Source of the DNA: Whitmania pigra
Lineage: Eukaryota; Annelida; Clitellata; Hirudinida; Haemopidae
Assembly (NCBI GenBank): GCA_021613335.1
Contig: JAJTWR010000398.1
Span: 2,260,001 to 2,324,000, forward strand
Direction of reading: 5' to 3'
Length of the DNA stretch: 64,000 nt
This document shows, piece after piece, positions 9,427 to 64,000 of this stretch; positions within the stretch are counted from its first letter, which is position 1; the number at the start of each line of letters is the position of its first letter. The notes under the pieces are model-generated. The model did not search any database, had not been told where the DNA came from, and worked only from the letters and a program-made list of their open reading frames with translations. The position numbers and the translations under genes were made by a program.

Positions 9427-12410
9427 CTTATCTCTTAATAATTAAAAGGATGTAATTTAAGATCTTATAAGCAGTTGGAATGGTTAAGAAATTAAATTGC
9501 AAATATCTGGAAGCTATGAAAGAGAGAAAAATATAAAAATATAGATTACAAATAACTTGTGTCATCCCGTGCATCCTACTTCTTGAAAGTGGCATATTTC
9601 AGGAATTCTTGTTCTTAAGCCGAAATTCTGCGCAAGCCGATAACGTCAATGCATAATGTCGGATGATGAAGGTGACGATGACGGAGATGACAGTTACGAC
9701 AGAGATTGGCATTAATGAGAAAGAGGATAACTAAGATGGCGGTAACGAAGCAGACGATGATAATCCAGATTACATTGTCGTGAAAATGAGGCCAGGAAAA
9801 TCGTGGATAAAGATTTCATTCAAATCGTCGCCATATCATCTTTTTCTGCTTGACTTGCTTCAAGAGATGTTCATGAATTCATTCAAGATAATGTTCCCCA
9901 TTACGTTTCAAAAGAGGAAATGAAGATAATGGAGATTTCTTATTAACATTTACCTCGATTTATCATTCTTTTGACAACCTGAAATGCTGCGTTGATTAAT
10001 TAATGTAATCTGAATTAATTAATGCAGCCGTTTTTCTAATTGTTATGTAGACATTTGTTTTGAATTAAAACTTTTGAATTAAATTAACGAGTTAGTTAAG
10101 GTTACGTAGTTAGTTATAAATCTTTTATTACCTCAAAAATTATCACTATTGATTACGATATTGATCTTTGATCTCTAAAAATCCTGTAATATCGATTATT
10201 GTTCAAAAATCGACAAAAGAAACGATGGCCTTTTTACATGCAACATTACTTAATATTAACTTCCACTTAATTAATAAATTACTCAGATAATTAATACTCA
10301 TTACTAAAACATCCAGAGCCTAATAATTAATAATTAATAATTAGTAATTGCTCTGTGCGAGAGTTTTCACATAAATTCTGCAGCTAAACGAGGTCGTTAG
10401 CATCACATCCACGCACGTGGTAGGACGTCTCAACCCTTCCTGCTGGAAAGCACGCTGCCTGGGAGTCGTGAATATTCATGAGCAGTGTCCTCTTATAATG
10501 GCCTGATTGTGGAAGAAAGTCTTTGGAATCGTGTGGATTTCTTATAATCGTCCTCCATCCAGTTCCTCACTTTATCCGCTGCTCGATCGTTCGTCTGGAT
10601 AATTATGGCGGAAAGATACGTGGCTTTTAGAGAAGATACGGAGAGAGAAGACTATTGTCACTTACTTGGTGATTCTCCTGTGGACTGTGTATCTCATTCC
10701 CCAATCAATGCCTCATCATCGTCGTCGTCATCGTAATGAGCGTCTTTCACCTCGTCATCAACATTAATTCCACCTCTAATTGGAAATAAAATCCTTTCTT
10801 CGCATGATTGAAAACTCCAGCTGCGGACGACAGAAGTGGGTGGATGATATTCAGATGAAATATTTAATAATAGTAATAATGATTAATAAGCAGAAGAAGT
10901 GAAATAATTAAACTTATAAACTATGCAGTTTATTTTGTTGTTTTTTGAAATTATTATCTTTTTTATTTTCTTATTTTCTATTTTAATTCCATTTCCTAAC
11001 TCTAAAGAGTAAGTTCAAATAACGCGAGAGAAAAAAAGAGTATTTTTGTTTCTTCGTTTCATCGTTCTTTTGGTTCATTCATTTTAATTCGTTAATGAAA
11101 CTGCAAATCAAGTTCAAAGCCATCGGAAGCAAATTTTATTGCCATTTTTAAGTGGAAGACCAAAGATTTTCGGATTTAATTATTTTCTTCCTCGATAATG
11201 TACCAATTTATGTAATGATTTTTTAATATATATATATATATTATATATATTTATATATAAATAAATAAAACTTTTCACATTTTAAGTATATTTAAGTATT
11301 TTCCTTAAAATAATAATGAAATCGTAGACAAAATGTGTAATTTAATGGCCTGGAGTTTTTAAAAGGTCAAAGGAAACGTTAATATGATGAGTGACTGGTT
11401 GTTCGAGACTTGAAGTCCAAGCAGAGTCACGTAGGGACCATCGTAGAATTTACGTGGAATCCCCTCCATGCTATCCTCGTCCATCACTCATAAACTCCGA
11501 TACAATTATCCGATACAATCTGATGCTTCTTAACTCCTGCTATTCTCATCGATATTCTCTTCATACTCTTCATCTTCAATTTGTTTCTCTTTTGGAGATG
11601 ATGAGGTGATCCTGAATTCAAAATAAATAAATGAATGAATAAATGAATAAATATCTTGTTACATTTATTTAAAAAAAAAATTGGTATTTCCGGATTAAAC
11701 TGGACAATATTGAAAATATTCGGGAGTTCCAGGCAACCTTCTTTTTTCTCTCTCTCTTTTTTTTTTTGCAACAATTTCCCGCGACAGCAATTCGTCTGGG
11801 GCCTCGTAAAAATAACAAATGTCTATTCACTGCTTTGCACGAATTTACTGCAGTTTTCCATAGGTCCAGAGATATCCTCGTTTGCATTATTGATGTCAAC
11901 TTATAATACCTGGGTTGAGTTGCATTCCCGATATATTCGTTTTTTTTTCTTCTTCAGCAGACACGCCATTGAGATAATAAATGAACGAGTATTAGTTTAT
12001 TGAATTTTATTGAAATCTTTAAATGAAATTATTATCGCTTCTGCTCGATTATGCGTCATGTTGAGTTTTATCGGTTGTTACATGAAATTATGGCCATCCA
12101 AAAATTCAATTTTAACAGCAAAGGTTGTCGCTTAAAACCGTTAATGGCATTTCCAACGGCAAAACGATGTTGATGTTAAATTTTATGCAACTTTCATGAT
12201 TTCTTGCATCGATTGGATGTCGTAAAAGAAACAATTTTATTGGTGAACAACCAGCCTTCAAACACCCATATTCAAGATTTTATTGCAATGTTTATCCGAT
12301 TTTTAAGCTGTATTATTGTTAAATTATACTTTAATCTGCAAAATTAAAAAAAAACAAAACTAAAATATATTTTAGAGGAAACATTTAAAACATTCAATAA
12401 CATTTTCAGA
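9427..12410. other. Spacer with probable 5' region of the LAR-type gene
   Basis: About 3 kb without a convincing gene. It must hold the upstream exons or promoter of the minus-strand charged protein and the promoter of the plus-strand phosphatase gene. A GC-richer patch at about 10380-10740 contains a small open frame of 43 codons (10605-10736, starting MAERYVAF and ending in a run of serines from a TCG/TCA repeat); it may be a 5' UTR exon or chance. A TA-rich tract lies at 11227-11265. Confidence 0.4.
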
Positions 12411-56941
<44,531 letters not shown>

Positions 56942-57822
56942 CCCCGTCGAGTCCAGCTGATTCAAGCAATACCTGGTGTAGTCACTCTGCTCAATTGAAT
57001 TCCAGATAAAAACAACAACATCACTACCAAGAAAACCTCACGAACTGTGATAACCTCACATCAGAACCGTCTTCGTTTAGATAGATGGTCTTTAGAATTT
57101 GCTGTCGATTTTTTGCCGTTCTTACTCTCTCACACTCTCATTCTCTCACTCTCTTGATTTCACGAAGCGTGATATGCAGATTCATTCCTTCCCGAGTATG
57201 CAAGGCCAATTTCATTCCTAAGCTCCCATGACACTAGCGAACTTAAGTATATGCTCAACGTTAGAATAGGAAGAAAGAAATAATCTTAATCTTAATGGAG
57301 AGTGTAAAGTTAGACTCTTTATCCGAAATTCTTCGTCTAATACTTTCTAGAAAAGTATCGGCTTTAGTTGGTAAATGATGTTCTTCTGTTCTTCGAGTTT
57401 CTAATTAGATTGCTTCGATATTTTCAAAGTCCGAAAAACCCCACTGACTATTTTGCGTTACCTCGATCAGCACTTGTAAATTCAATATTTTCGTAACGTC
57501 CAAGATATTTTTGTACGTCTGCAAAAAAGTATGTTAGAAATCTTGCATCGAAAACAAAGAGGCTTGAAAATGCATGTTGAATCACTGTCTTGAAGCTTGA
57601 AACTCGGTCTTGTTTCTCAGCTCAAACTGACATTTAAAACTTTTCTATGGAATTTCGTTATTTTATTAATCAATTTCAATCTGTGTTGTAATGATTTCTG
57701 CCAATTTTTACTCTAGGGGAATGTTTTGTCTGCGACCTGAATGTAGTAACTCGAGAATATCAGTTGCATTAAAAGTATCACCACAAAACGTTTTCATCTG
57801 ACGGAATCACGTAATAATAACA
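56942..57822. other. 3' UTR region between convergent genes
   Basis: Follows the TAG of the LAR-type gene and precedes (in plus-strand order) the stop of the minus-strand COA4-like gene. It must hold both 3' ends. A CTCTCA-type run lies at 57127-57155. No plus-strand AATAAA was seen in this stretch; the first clear ones (57945-57950 and about 58036) lie inside the COA4-like gene, so the two transcripts may overlap antisense. Confidence 0.5.
57662..57667 (-). terminator. Candidate poly(A) signal of the COA4-like gene
   Basis: AATAAA on the minus strand about 155 bases after the COA4-like stop codon. Confidence 0.4.
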
Positions 57823-58423
57823 TCACGAAGCATATTTGTCGGCAAATCTTCTTTCTTCGTAGCTGCTCATGCACTTCTTAAAGGCTTTGACTTCTTCCTG
57901 ACAGTACCTCCAGTCCTGTTTTTCAGCCATACATTCCTTTTTTTTAATAAACAAAAAATCAGCTTGCCTTACTGTGAGCATAAAGAATAGAAATTTGTAA
58001 AATCAACCCACTTTTGGGTTAGGGTCACATTTTGAATAAAACAAAATAACGTCAAAGTCACCAATAACATAAGGAACATTCAGAACTACAACTTATAATA
58101 TGATAGTATTAATATGCTAAATTTGGGTTAAATGTTTAGTGCTATTGCAAACAAAATTTAAGCGACAAGTGACACAGAATGTCTTGCAAGTTCCAACATA
58201 AAATTTAAAAATTAATCAAAATAATGGTAATAAGGTAACATACAAAGAAGGAGAAAACAATCGGGATACCGGCTTTTAGTATCTACAAAACAATTACAGT
58301 ATCGCGTCTCACTTGAACTTCGTAATGAGTAGATAGACACCCGGTGTTTTTAATCATCTTTATGACAGGATCGTTGCTAATCTCTTCATCTTCGGGAACT
58401 GCTTGTTCTTGTTTGGTGGCCAT
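57823..58423 (-). CDS. COA4: COA4/CHCHD8-like cytochrome c oxidase assembly factor (2 exons)
   Basis: Exon 58423-58313 starts with ATG and ends HYEVQ at a GTGAGA donor in phase 0; exon 57936-57823 begins ECMAEKQDWRYC and ends with TGA. The 74-residue protein has an acidic N-terminus (EDEEISNDPV), then the coiled-coil-helix-coiled-coil-helix core: Cys in TGCLSTHYEVQEC (CX9C) and Cys in YCQEEVKAFKKC (CX9C), with the DWRxC and V.AFK.CM patterns of COA4/CHCHD8. Such proteins are imported into the mitochondrial intermembrane space by the Mia40/Erv1 disulfide relay and help assemble complex IV. The usual length is about 85 residues, so this one is near full length. The acceptor of exon 2 has no pyrimidine tract: it follows a run of eight A residues. 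The gene is too finely split to show as a long open frame. Confidence 0.85.
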
Positions 58424-59151
58424 AACTTTACAATTTTGCGTGGTTCTTTTAGAAAATAACCAGTTAGGTCTAAAGAGGTATTTTTTAATGATAGATCTTT
58501 CACTGACTCAAATCGGCCGTTTCAACAACTTTTATCACAAGCCACTTGACGTCCTTATCAGATAATAATAACGTGCACCTCAGCAGTGCTCTTTGTTGTC
58601 ACAGAATAAAAGTGAATCGAATACGTAAACATACTTTTTGTAATTAAAAGTTAACCTAGACATTACAAATCAATCTTAACAAATTTTAAGACGCCAGACA
58701 GGTATGACTTCACGCAAAAAAATAGTTGCCAACAAAATTTTGTAACAACGGCTTGAAATTAATGAAACGGAGCTATTTCCAAAACAATCCGAAATCTTTA
58801 AAAAAGGTTAAACTCAGAAACCGTCTTCATCGACCTTTAAGATCTCCATCAGATTGCCATTACTATTATTATTATTATTATTATTATTAACAAGAGAAAA
58901 CCTTTGCTGTCTCCTGTGTAATCATCACCCCAACATAAATTTCACTATTTATTAAAACTTTTATGAATATTCTTAGCACATATTTCGAAAAAATAATATC
59001 GAATTCTTCAACTGCCATCTAAACATTTTTAATTCGAATGTTATTACAAAAAATTCCAATCACTGAAATCAAATCGCTGCGCAATGGTTCATCAACAAAA
59101 AAAAACAAAAATAAACCCTAACAACGACAACAGTTAACGAATTAAACAAGT
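58424..59151. other. Spacer between COA4-like and NSUN2-like genes
   Basis: Contains the 5' flank of the COA4-like gene and the 3' UTR of the NSUN2-like gene (both minus strand). A short ATT run lies at 58861-58888. A minus-strand AATAAA at 58953-58948 could be the NSUN2-like poly(A) signal, about 200 bases after its stop. Confidence 0.5.
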
Positions 59152-60808
59152 TTAGGCCTTGACATTCTTGAAATGGTTAGCAAAGTTTAGGAGTGCTTCC
59201 TTAAGAGTGACTTTAGAGTCATCTGCAGAACAAACACATTTTGAGAACTTGAATATGCAAATTTATGTTAATAAATAAAAGCAAAAAGCTTTGTTAATTT
59301 TATTTTCATGATTAATAAATTTGCTAAAAACAAAAAATATAGTCCAACCATAGTTACTGAAGGGAACTCCAAGCTGTCTTAGGTAAAAGAACCTTTGATA
59401 CTCAGACAAGAAGCACTTGTATACATTATTGGTCTTCAAACAACTCAGAACTAGCAGTTCATCCAAACCATCATCAGCTGTTGGCTCATAAGTTATCACA
59501 AAACTGCCCCTGCCTGCAGACAGATTTCGTAAAACATTTTTATTACACGTTAATTTTTAAATAGTTATATTTGTAATAATTGAAATTAATTAAATATAAT
59601 TAATAATTAAAGTTTCACGCTCAACCAAAAAATACTGAAGAATAAATTTAAGCGTACGTTCCACGAATAAATAGCTGGAGGTGGAACATACCCATCCTTG
59701 AGATTTTGTTCTGCAGAGATGAAGAGAGGTTGTAAAGTTCAATGTCCGGTTTTGAAAGAATGGCTATCAAGTCTTTCTTCGTGGTTTGAACAACTTGCTT
59801 GCTCATGTAAGGAAGAATGTATTTCACACCCTAACATGCAAATAAACAAAATGATGAAAAATTATTTAAAAATCATTTAAAAAACTGTCAAAAGAAATTG
59901 AATAATTTCGTGAACTAATAAATAATAACAGACTAATTATTAAAAATTATTTGCTTAATTTAAAAATAAAACACTAAAAAATTATTTATAAATCTGTCAA
60001 AAGAAATTGAATAATTTCATGACTAATAAATAATAATAGACTAATAAATGGCATGCTTGAATGAATACCTCTTGAACGATTCTGAGCCTGCAATCAACAT
60101 CATCCTGGTCCATGTATGCAAACAATTTCACCCCAACACCCACGAACTGCAAGAAGCGAACACTTAATGTGGAATTAGTAGAAAAAAAAGAGTCGATTAT
60201 CTGAGAAATCGTTAAGAAGTAAATAAACCCTTCATTAGAGCATAAAACATTTTAAAAATACCTTTTGCTTCTTCATATTTGATCTAAGGATCTTATCGAG
60301 AGTATCGGAGACAAAATAGCAGTAGAACGGGACATTCTCAAACATTTTTACGTACAACAAATGCTGGGGAAATTCAGATGACAGTCCATAAAAAGTCCTG
60401 ACAAAAAGACATCATAATTTGTAAATTTGTGTAATAATAATAATAATAATAATAATAACAACAAATGATGGATTGATGAGGAATTAATTTGTTAATTAAT
60501 AAAGATTGTAATAATTATAATTAAAATTTAAAAACTGCCCCTCTAACTGAAGATTATATTATATCGATGAAAAGTCGTGAACAATCTTAGTTTGTCCCCA
60601 GTTAAACTATGAGTCAACCATGCATTACTAATTATGCTAATCAACACTAATTAGGCATTAGTAATTATATTAATAAATACTAATTAAAAAGTAAATGTAA
60701 TGGGCAATCAAGAAATGGATGCTGCAGACTTGATCTCATTTAAGAAAGGGTTCCATGGATCCAAGCAAGTGATTGGCACATCTGAAATATGCTCAGCATT
60801 CCTTGTAC
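59152..60808 (-). CDS. NSUN2-like: NSUN2-like C-terminal domain exons
   Basis: Six exons (60808-60730, 60397-60262, 60146-60069, 59830-59692, 59513-59349, 59222-59152). They encode DVPITCLDPWNPFLNEIKTF, FPQHLLYVKMFENVPFY, SDTLDKILRSNMKKQKVF, VGVKLFAYMDQDDVDCRL, GVKYILPYMSKQVVQTTKKD, GSFVITYEP and FLSEYQRFFYLRQLGV. These parallel the NSUN2 C-terminal domain (PIEKFYALDPSFP, KVINTGIKVW, GIYTLYPFI, GSIVLKYEP, LHYLRMMGLEV). The domain is kept in full, with no stop or frameshift, which argues for selection on the protein. Confidence 0.85.
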
Positions 60809-63808
60809 CTTCAGAGAAACTGTGCAAATTTTAAATCAAATTTTAAATTATTTATTTTAAAAAATCAATAAATTAGTTTTGTAATGCTGTGAGATTGGCA
60901 ATAAGAACAAATGTAATGATCTGACATAAAATGCCAATGGTCAAGGTATCAATTAAGTCATAAATTGCAAATACAAAACAAACACTGCAAATTTTGCATC
61001 AACTAACTCAGAATCACTAGCGGCTTCCTTATCTTTCTCTGGAGCTTCGTTTGTCTCATTTTTATTTTTTTCTTCCGACTTCAAACCTTCCCCACTTGTA
61101 ATCTCTTCTTGCTCGACTTTCTTTTCCAAAACATCAGAGGATACGTTGACGTCATCGTCGTCAACGACAATGCTGTAGTCGTCCAATGCATCCTCGTCTT
61201 CCTTCTGCGACGTTTGGTTCACTCCACCATCGGCAGCAGTGTCCGACGGGATTTTATCCTTCTGGCCTCCATCCCCTTCGGTCGTAAGCGTCTCAGCCGA
61301 GGTTGGTTCTTGATCGAAGCTCTGCGCTTCACTTGAAACTGTCAGCTCTTTTTGAGCTTTCAACTTAGATCTGGCTTCTTTTAACTCCAGCTTTCTCTTC
61401 TTTCTTTCTTGTTTTCTTCGCTTCTTCTCCTCCAAAGCTCGAACTTCCTCCTCTTTCTTCTTTATCCTCAAGGCTTCCTCTGACAAAAATAAACAATTTT
61501 AAAAAGTTTAACTAATACTTGTAATACTTATAATACTTGTAATACTTATACTCTACAAAAGCAAACAAATGCAGAATCGCAATCAAAAGTACCTTCCTCC
61601 CATTTCTTCTTTGTCTCTTCCTCCTCTCTTTTGATCGCCTGTTCCAGATATTCAACCCTCGTTAAAACTCCAACAAACATTCCCGAGGTGTTCTGCTTGT
61701 GTGGCAGAATTCTGATGCTGATCGATTCGAGATTTTTTTGCAAATAATAAACATTTATAATATAAATGGAAATAATAATGTTTAATAAATTCAAATGTAA
61801 CAAATCAGTAACTAAAGTCATCGTAAATACTGCTTCAGAAATAACAAAGTTTTAATTATATTTAAATAATACAATAGTGCCTGAGATTCAAAACTATTAA
61901 TAAAAATTATGAAAGAAATGTGTGATGATGTCATCTTTTAAATTAAAATATATTACAAGTAATACCAATTCATAATGACATCCAACCATCTATCCAGGTG
62001 CTGTTGCTCTGTTATTTCAGGTAGCAAAGGAAACATGGAGGTCCACACCTGGGACCACAGGTATTGAGGTACCTCGTCTGCATTGCTGTACCATTTCTGA
62101 TTTGTCAGAACCTTTAGAAATATAAACTGGACAAATGGATAACATATAAATTACATATTACATAACTTTTTGTGATGATGGACTAGTGTTGCTTGACATT
62201 ATCAAACTTGATGTAATGATATCATGATGTTCTGAATAATTGAACGTATTCAATCGCCTCCGTTTTGTAAAATAAGAGCTTCTGCTACAGCTTAAGAGCA
62301 TCAAGTAATGCAGGCATAAAATCGGTAACTATTAATTATAATTAATTTATAATTTACTTATATTTGTTTATTATTTAACGTAATGTAATTCATTTAAAAT
62401 GTAACTACTTTTTTAACAAATTATTGATAATCATTGATTATAATCAATGAATGTGACCTCCCACTTCGACAGACCCTTGTCGTACTGGATGTCAGGGAGT
62501 TCACTTGATACATCAATCAGTTTCACACTTCCTAAACAATTGTAAAAATGCAAATGCTTGTAAGAACAAATTTATAAGAAATTCAAGCAATCGGAAACAA
62601 TATTTATGATATCCCATCTAGTCTTGGCTAGTTGTTTGATTTACAAAAGTATGTTAACAATAATTAGGTAATTACATATTTGTACTTTAAATACAGTAAT
62701 AGCGTCTCTAAGAAAGCTTTTCTACATAAATTCACAGACTAACAAACATTACTAAAACAAAAACATACAGAACAACATTCAATTAATTAATTTAATTAAA
62801 GCAAGAATATAATAAAATAATAGCAAACCTTTCTGTTGGTACAAGACTGTCGAGATAACTGCTTCTCCTTCAACGGGATTCATGGAGTTGACGGCGTAAA
62901 CCAGCCTGCCTCCGATTCTCAACACTCCGAGTCCAGAGTTGAGCATCTCGCAAAGGTTACTGATAAACAATTAATTTAGTAATTAATTAAAAATTAGTAT
63001 TAACCATAAACGAAATGGTTCGCAATGAAAGGTCTTACAGCTGTGCAATGACAATAATAACAACAATAACAATTATATTAATATTATTACATAAATTAAC
63101 AATAAAAATAATAACAAAAGGTTCAAAATTAGAATTTAAATCTCCACAATAATTTTGAACATTTAATTATTTGGATGCAAAAAAATTAAACAATTAAAAT
63201 GAGAAACAATTCTTGCCCGTGATGACTCAAAGAAGCACTCCATGTCCACCCTCTGACAATTTCAGGATTGCTCCTTATAAGGCCATCATTGCTTGCATAA
63301 TTATAAAATTTGAGATTTAATTGCAGTTAACTTATTATTGCATTATAAGTAAATATTAATTACAATCTACTTTTAAAGTAGATTCAGTTATTATTATTTT
63401 ATTGCTACTCGTGCTCGTTGATAAATTGCTAACGTCAAGGTTACAATCAATAACAAAGTCAAATAGTCAAGTGCTTTTAAAACTGATTCACTAAGTCGTT
63501 ACTTCTGCAAAATATCAAATTTTCCACCAAATTCTACCTGCTCGAAAAGAAGCAAAGAACGCGATCAAACGTCAGGAAACAGTCAGCACCCTTCAAACAA
63601 AAAAAATGAAAAATGAAACAATTCAGTTTGAATTAAATTTAAAAATCAATCAAAATGAGACCGACATCGTACGTCGTGAAACTCATGAGTGGCAGAATTT
63701 TGGTGTCGACGTTGACGACGACCAGTCTCGGAGAGGCGTGCTTGGAAAACAGGTCGGACATGCCGAGACATTTCTTTGGGTCGGATTCGACGACAACAAA
63801 GAGGCCAT
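59152..63808 (-). CDS. NSUN2-like: NSUN2-like RNA m5C methyltransferase paralogue, catalytically degenerate (5' end outside window)
   Basis: Fourteen minus-strand exons, in transcript order: 63808-63666, 63590-63538, 63291-63217, 62959-62829, 62531-62458, 62111-61987, 61717-61593, 61479-61018, 60808-60730, 60397-60262, 60146-60069, 59830-59692, 59513-59349 and 59222-59152 (TAA). All phases agree, giving 618 residues to the stop; the N-terminus and SAM-binding motif I lie beyond the right edge. The alignment with NSUN2 is nearly ungapped over long stretches: FDRVLC with FYDRILC, GGRLVY..NSMNPVEGEAVI with [43 protein letters not shown] with its RILPHHQNTGGFF region, and the C-terminal FYGLSSEFP, VGVGVKLFAY and YEP segments. 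NSUN2 makes 5-methylcytosine in tRNA and other RNAs using two cysteines (PCSG and TCSLNP). Here these read SSSN and VNSMNP, so methyl transfer is not expected. A remaining role in RNA or partner binding is inferred. Confidence 0.85.
59856..60047. repeat. Imperfect 75-80-base duplication in an intron
   Basis: Segments containing CTGTCAAAAGAAATTGAATA and the following AATAAATAATAA occur at about 59884-59936 and 59995-60047, in the NSUN2-like gene intron. Confidence 0.75.
61018..61479 (-). CDS. NSUN2-like: NSUN2-like exon: lysine/glutamate helix plus acidic linker
   Basis: One 462-base exon inserted between the catalytic domain and the C-terminal domain. It encodes a highly charged coiled-coil-like helix (EEEVRALEEKKRRKQERKKRK and on, with EALRIKKK before it), then a Ser/Thr/Gly-rich stretch and an acidic tract (DALDDYSIVVDDDDVNV), then more Glu/Lys-rich sequence. 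Human NSUN2 has a shorter, unrelated disordered linker here. The basic cluster could act as a nuclear or nucleolar signal or RNA contact; this is inference from composition. Confidence 0.8.
62829..63291 (-). CDS. NSUN2-like: NSUN2-like exons: motif V-VI region without nucleophile
   Basis: Exon 63291-63217 (NDGLIRSNPEIVRGW, SLSHHG) and exon 62959-62829 (NLCEMLNSGLGVLRIGGRLVY, then AVNSMNPVEGEAVI). Position for position, the sequence between HG and GGRxVY has the same length as in NSUN2. The nucleophilic Cys of S-T-C-S-L-N-P is Asn in A-V-N-S-M-N-P. The intron between them is best read with a GC donor (GG then GCAAGA); a weak GT alternative eleven bases further on would add three residues. Confidence 0.82.
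63538..63808 (-). CDS. NSUN2-like: NSUN2-like exons: SAM-side strands and motif IV region
   Basis: Exon 63808-63666 encodes DGLFVVVESDPKKCLGM and SPRLVVVNVDTKILPL, matching the strands of the methyltransferase fold around motifs II-III (PEGFVIANDVDNKRC and CIMVVNHDAS in NSUN2). Exon 63590-63538 encodes TFDRVLCFFSS and, with the next exon, SNDGLIRSN. In active enzymes this is the motif IV loop DVPCSGDG; here Asp, Pro and Cys are all replaced. The phases (0 in, 2 out) fit exactly. Confidence 0.82.
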
Positions 63809-64000
63809 CTACGAATTGTTTTTTATAATTCTTAATTAATTAATTAATGCAGTGATTACAGGAAGTAATGTAAATTACCAATATTTCTCATTGCAAGGCA
63901 TTATTACTAAACAAGTGTCGGTTAATGATATCATTTAAATGTTAAACAATACTAAGATTTACGAAAATGTGTCTTAACTTATGATAACTAAAAAATCTCC
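63809..64000. other. Intron of the NSUN2-like gene running off the window
   Basis: Non-coding sequence upstream (minus-strand sense) of the first visible NSUN2-like exon; the remaining 5' exons lie beyond 64000. Confidence 0.6.

Noticed and set aside
9656..9850. Acidic frame starting MSDDEGDDDGDD on the plus strand, with further Asp/Glu-rich sequence after it
   Set aside because: It stops after 19 codons and the continuation has more stops; the run comes from GAT/GAC-rich sequence. It could be a decayed exon but nothing confirms it.
63606..63839. 77-codon plus-strand frame
   Set aside because: Antisense to the first visible NSUN2-like exon, which aligns with a known family in the other direction.

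Overview
This window is eukaryotic nuclear DNA from an invertebrate animal. It is very AT-rich, its genes are split by many introns, and long AAT/ATT arrays occur in and between genes. An ApeC (apextrin C-terminal) domain gene and a LAR-type receptor phosphatase point to an aquatic, lophotrochozoan-like animal; an annelid is one reasonable guess, but the sequence alone does not settle this. I recognised no bacterial or viral genes, no CRISPR array, no rRNA and no intact transposon.

Layout. At 1408-5786 (minus strand) lies a complete seven-exon gene for a single-pass membrane protein: signal peptide, ApeC ectodomain, one membrane helix and a cytoplasmic tail with two PPxY motifs. At 6500-8150 (plus) there is an intronless Elongin-A-like reading frame whose 3' end and 3' UTR are duplicated in tandem; the left copy is a broken fragment. 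At 8841-9426 (minus) are the last two exons of a lysine/arginine/glutamate-rich protein I do not recognise.

Most of the window (12411-56941, plus) is one gene of 33 exons. It encodes a LAR/type IIa receptor tyrosine phosphatase: signal peptide, three Ig domains, seven FN3 domains, a juxtamembrane ectodomain, a membrane helix, an intact-looking D1 phosphatase domain and a strongly degenerate D2. All splice phases agree and the joined coding length is 5886 nt (1961 residues). Its introns carry many micro- and minisatellites, several of them directly upstream of 3' splice sites.

Tail-to-tail with it, at 57823-58423 (minus), is a small two-exon COA4/CHCHD8-like gene (74 residues, twin CX9C). At 59152-63808 (minus), running off the right edge, is an NSUN2-like RNA cytosine-5 methyltransferase paralogue. 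Both catalytic cysteines of the family are replaced, so it reads as a pseudoenzyme that is still constrained as protein. This is the most unusual gene here.

The genes do not form a pathway. They belong to surface recognition (ApeC receptor), neuronal or adhesive phosphotyrosine signalling (LAR), transcription elongation or ubiquitin ligase function (Elongin A), mitochondrial complex IV assembly (COA4) and RNA methylation (NSUN2-like). Exon borders were placed by hand from splice consensus, phase and similarity to remembered family sequences; no search was run.
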